This document shows, one piece after another, positions 42,271 to 42,313 of a DNA stretch of 42,313 nucleotides (within the stretch, counting starts at the first letter, position 1; every line of letters begins with the position of its first letter). The notes beneath the pieces were generated by a model, which saw only the letters and a list, made by a program, of their open reading frames with translations, was not told the DNA's origin and made no database searches. The DNA is from an uncultured Clostridia bacterium (GTDB taxonomy: Bacteria; Bacillota; Clostridia; TANB77; CAG-508), in NCBI GenBank assembly GCA_947631145.1, contig CANRKF010000008.1, positions 1 to 42,313 on the forward strand, in the 5' to 3' direction. The position numbers were made by a program, and so were the translations under genes.

Positions 42271-42313
42271 ATGAGATGTGGAGTTTATGTAAGAGTTTCA
42301 ACAGATGACCAAA
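42271..42313 (+). CDS. Serine recombinase/resolvase, 5' end only
   Basis: Only 14 codons are in the window: MRCGVYVRVSTDDQ, the typical start of the resolvase catalytic domain with the nucleophilic Ser in VRVSTDDQ. AGAGGAGGTG is a strong SD. The motif is shared by large serine integrases and IS607-type or Tn resolvases; which one cannot be said. It suggests that a mobile element begins near or beyond the right edge. Confidence 0.85.
   Translation, partial: MRCGVYVRVSTDDQ

Overview
This is a very AT-rich, mostly plus-strand bacterial chromosome segment. Several features point to a Gram-positive Firmicute of class Clostridia, probably an uncultured gut lineage: A/G-rich Shine-Dalgarno (SD) sequences, consensus sigma-A promoters, a dockerin-bearing hydrolase, a SipW-type signal peptidase operon, DUF5305, RNHCP and UPF0182 proteins, and FtsY/RqcH/MiaB/MutS of Firmicute type. 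The finer lineage is inference. TGA is used as a stop.

Layout. 1-1365: 3' part of a secreted protein with formylglycine-generating-enzyme-like (FGE/C-type-lectin fold) domains. 1614-6727: small membrane protein, rpmE, miaB, mutS. 6894-10232: a GC-rich Cys/Lys/Arg mini-protein, a small membrane protein, a P1B metal ATPase and a DUF2207-like membrane protein. 10255-10446: terminator plus a GC-rich foldable element. 10677-12916: prepilin-like FGE protein behind an (AG)15 microsatellite, then a stand-alone Rpn C-terminal fragment. 13053-18007: nucleoside kinase, RNHCP protein, a REP/MITE-like inverted repeat, U32 protease-like protein (minus strand) and a Gly/Cys mini-protein. 18348-22558: two exported cell-envelope proteins. 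22600-23316: tRNA-Thr and cysE. 23588-27525: TasA-like/SipW/DUF5305 operon-like cluster. 27648-31690: ftsY and a UPF0182 membrane protein. 31969-35479: XRE repressor, divergent prepilin-FGE protein and an Rpn-family nuclease. 35568-39246: DUF5665, pgsA, ligA, small ORF. 39394-41468: GC-rich small gene with a 24-bp perfect hairpin, then rqcH (minus). 41700-42313: second tRNA-Thr, small ORF and the first codons of a serine recombinase, probably the edge of a mobile element.

The most interesting system joins three things seen twice, at 10.6-12.9 kb and 32.3-35.5 kb. First, a prepilin-like anchor is fused to an FGE-fold domain. Its last ~42 codons look like a diversity-generating-retroelement (DGR) variable region: they are GC-richer than the gene body, the scaffold codons are constant, and most other codons differ, usually in ways an AAY or A-containing template codon could explain. 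Second, a stem-loop with a conserved 3' flank follows each gene. Third, an Rpn-family protein comes next: once full length with a strongly SD-preceded internal start (as in RpnL/RpnS gene-within-gene pairs), once as an RpnS-like C-terminal piece alone. One copy seems phase-variable through the AG repeat, and the other sits under a divergent XRE repressor with two palindromic operators. No reverse transcriptase or template repeat is visible here, so the DGR reading is inference.

Many intergenic gaps hold 35-40 bp tandem repeats, and three genes have terminator-like hairpins ending within a few bases of their start codons.
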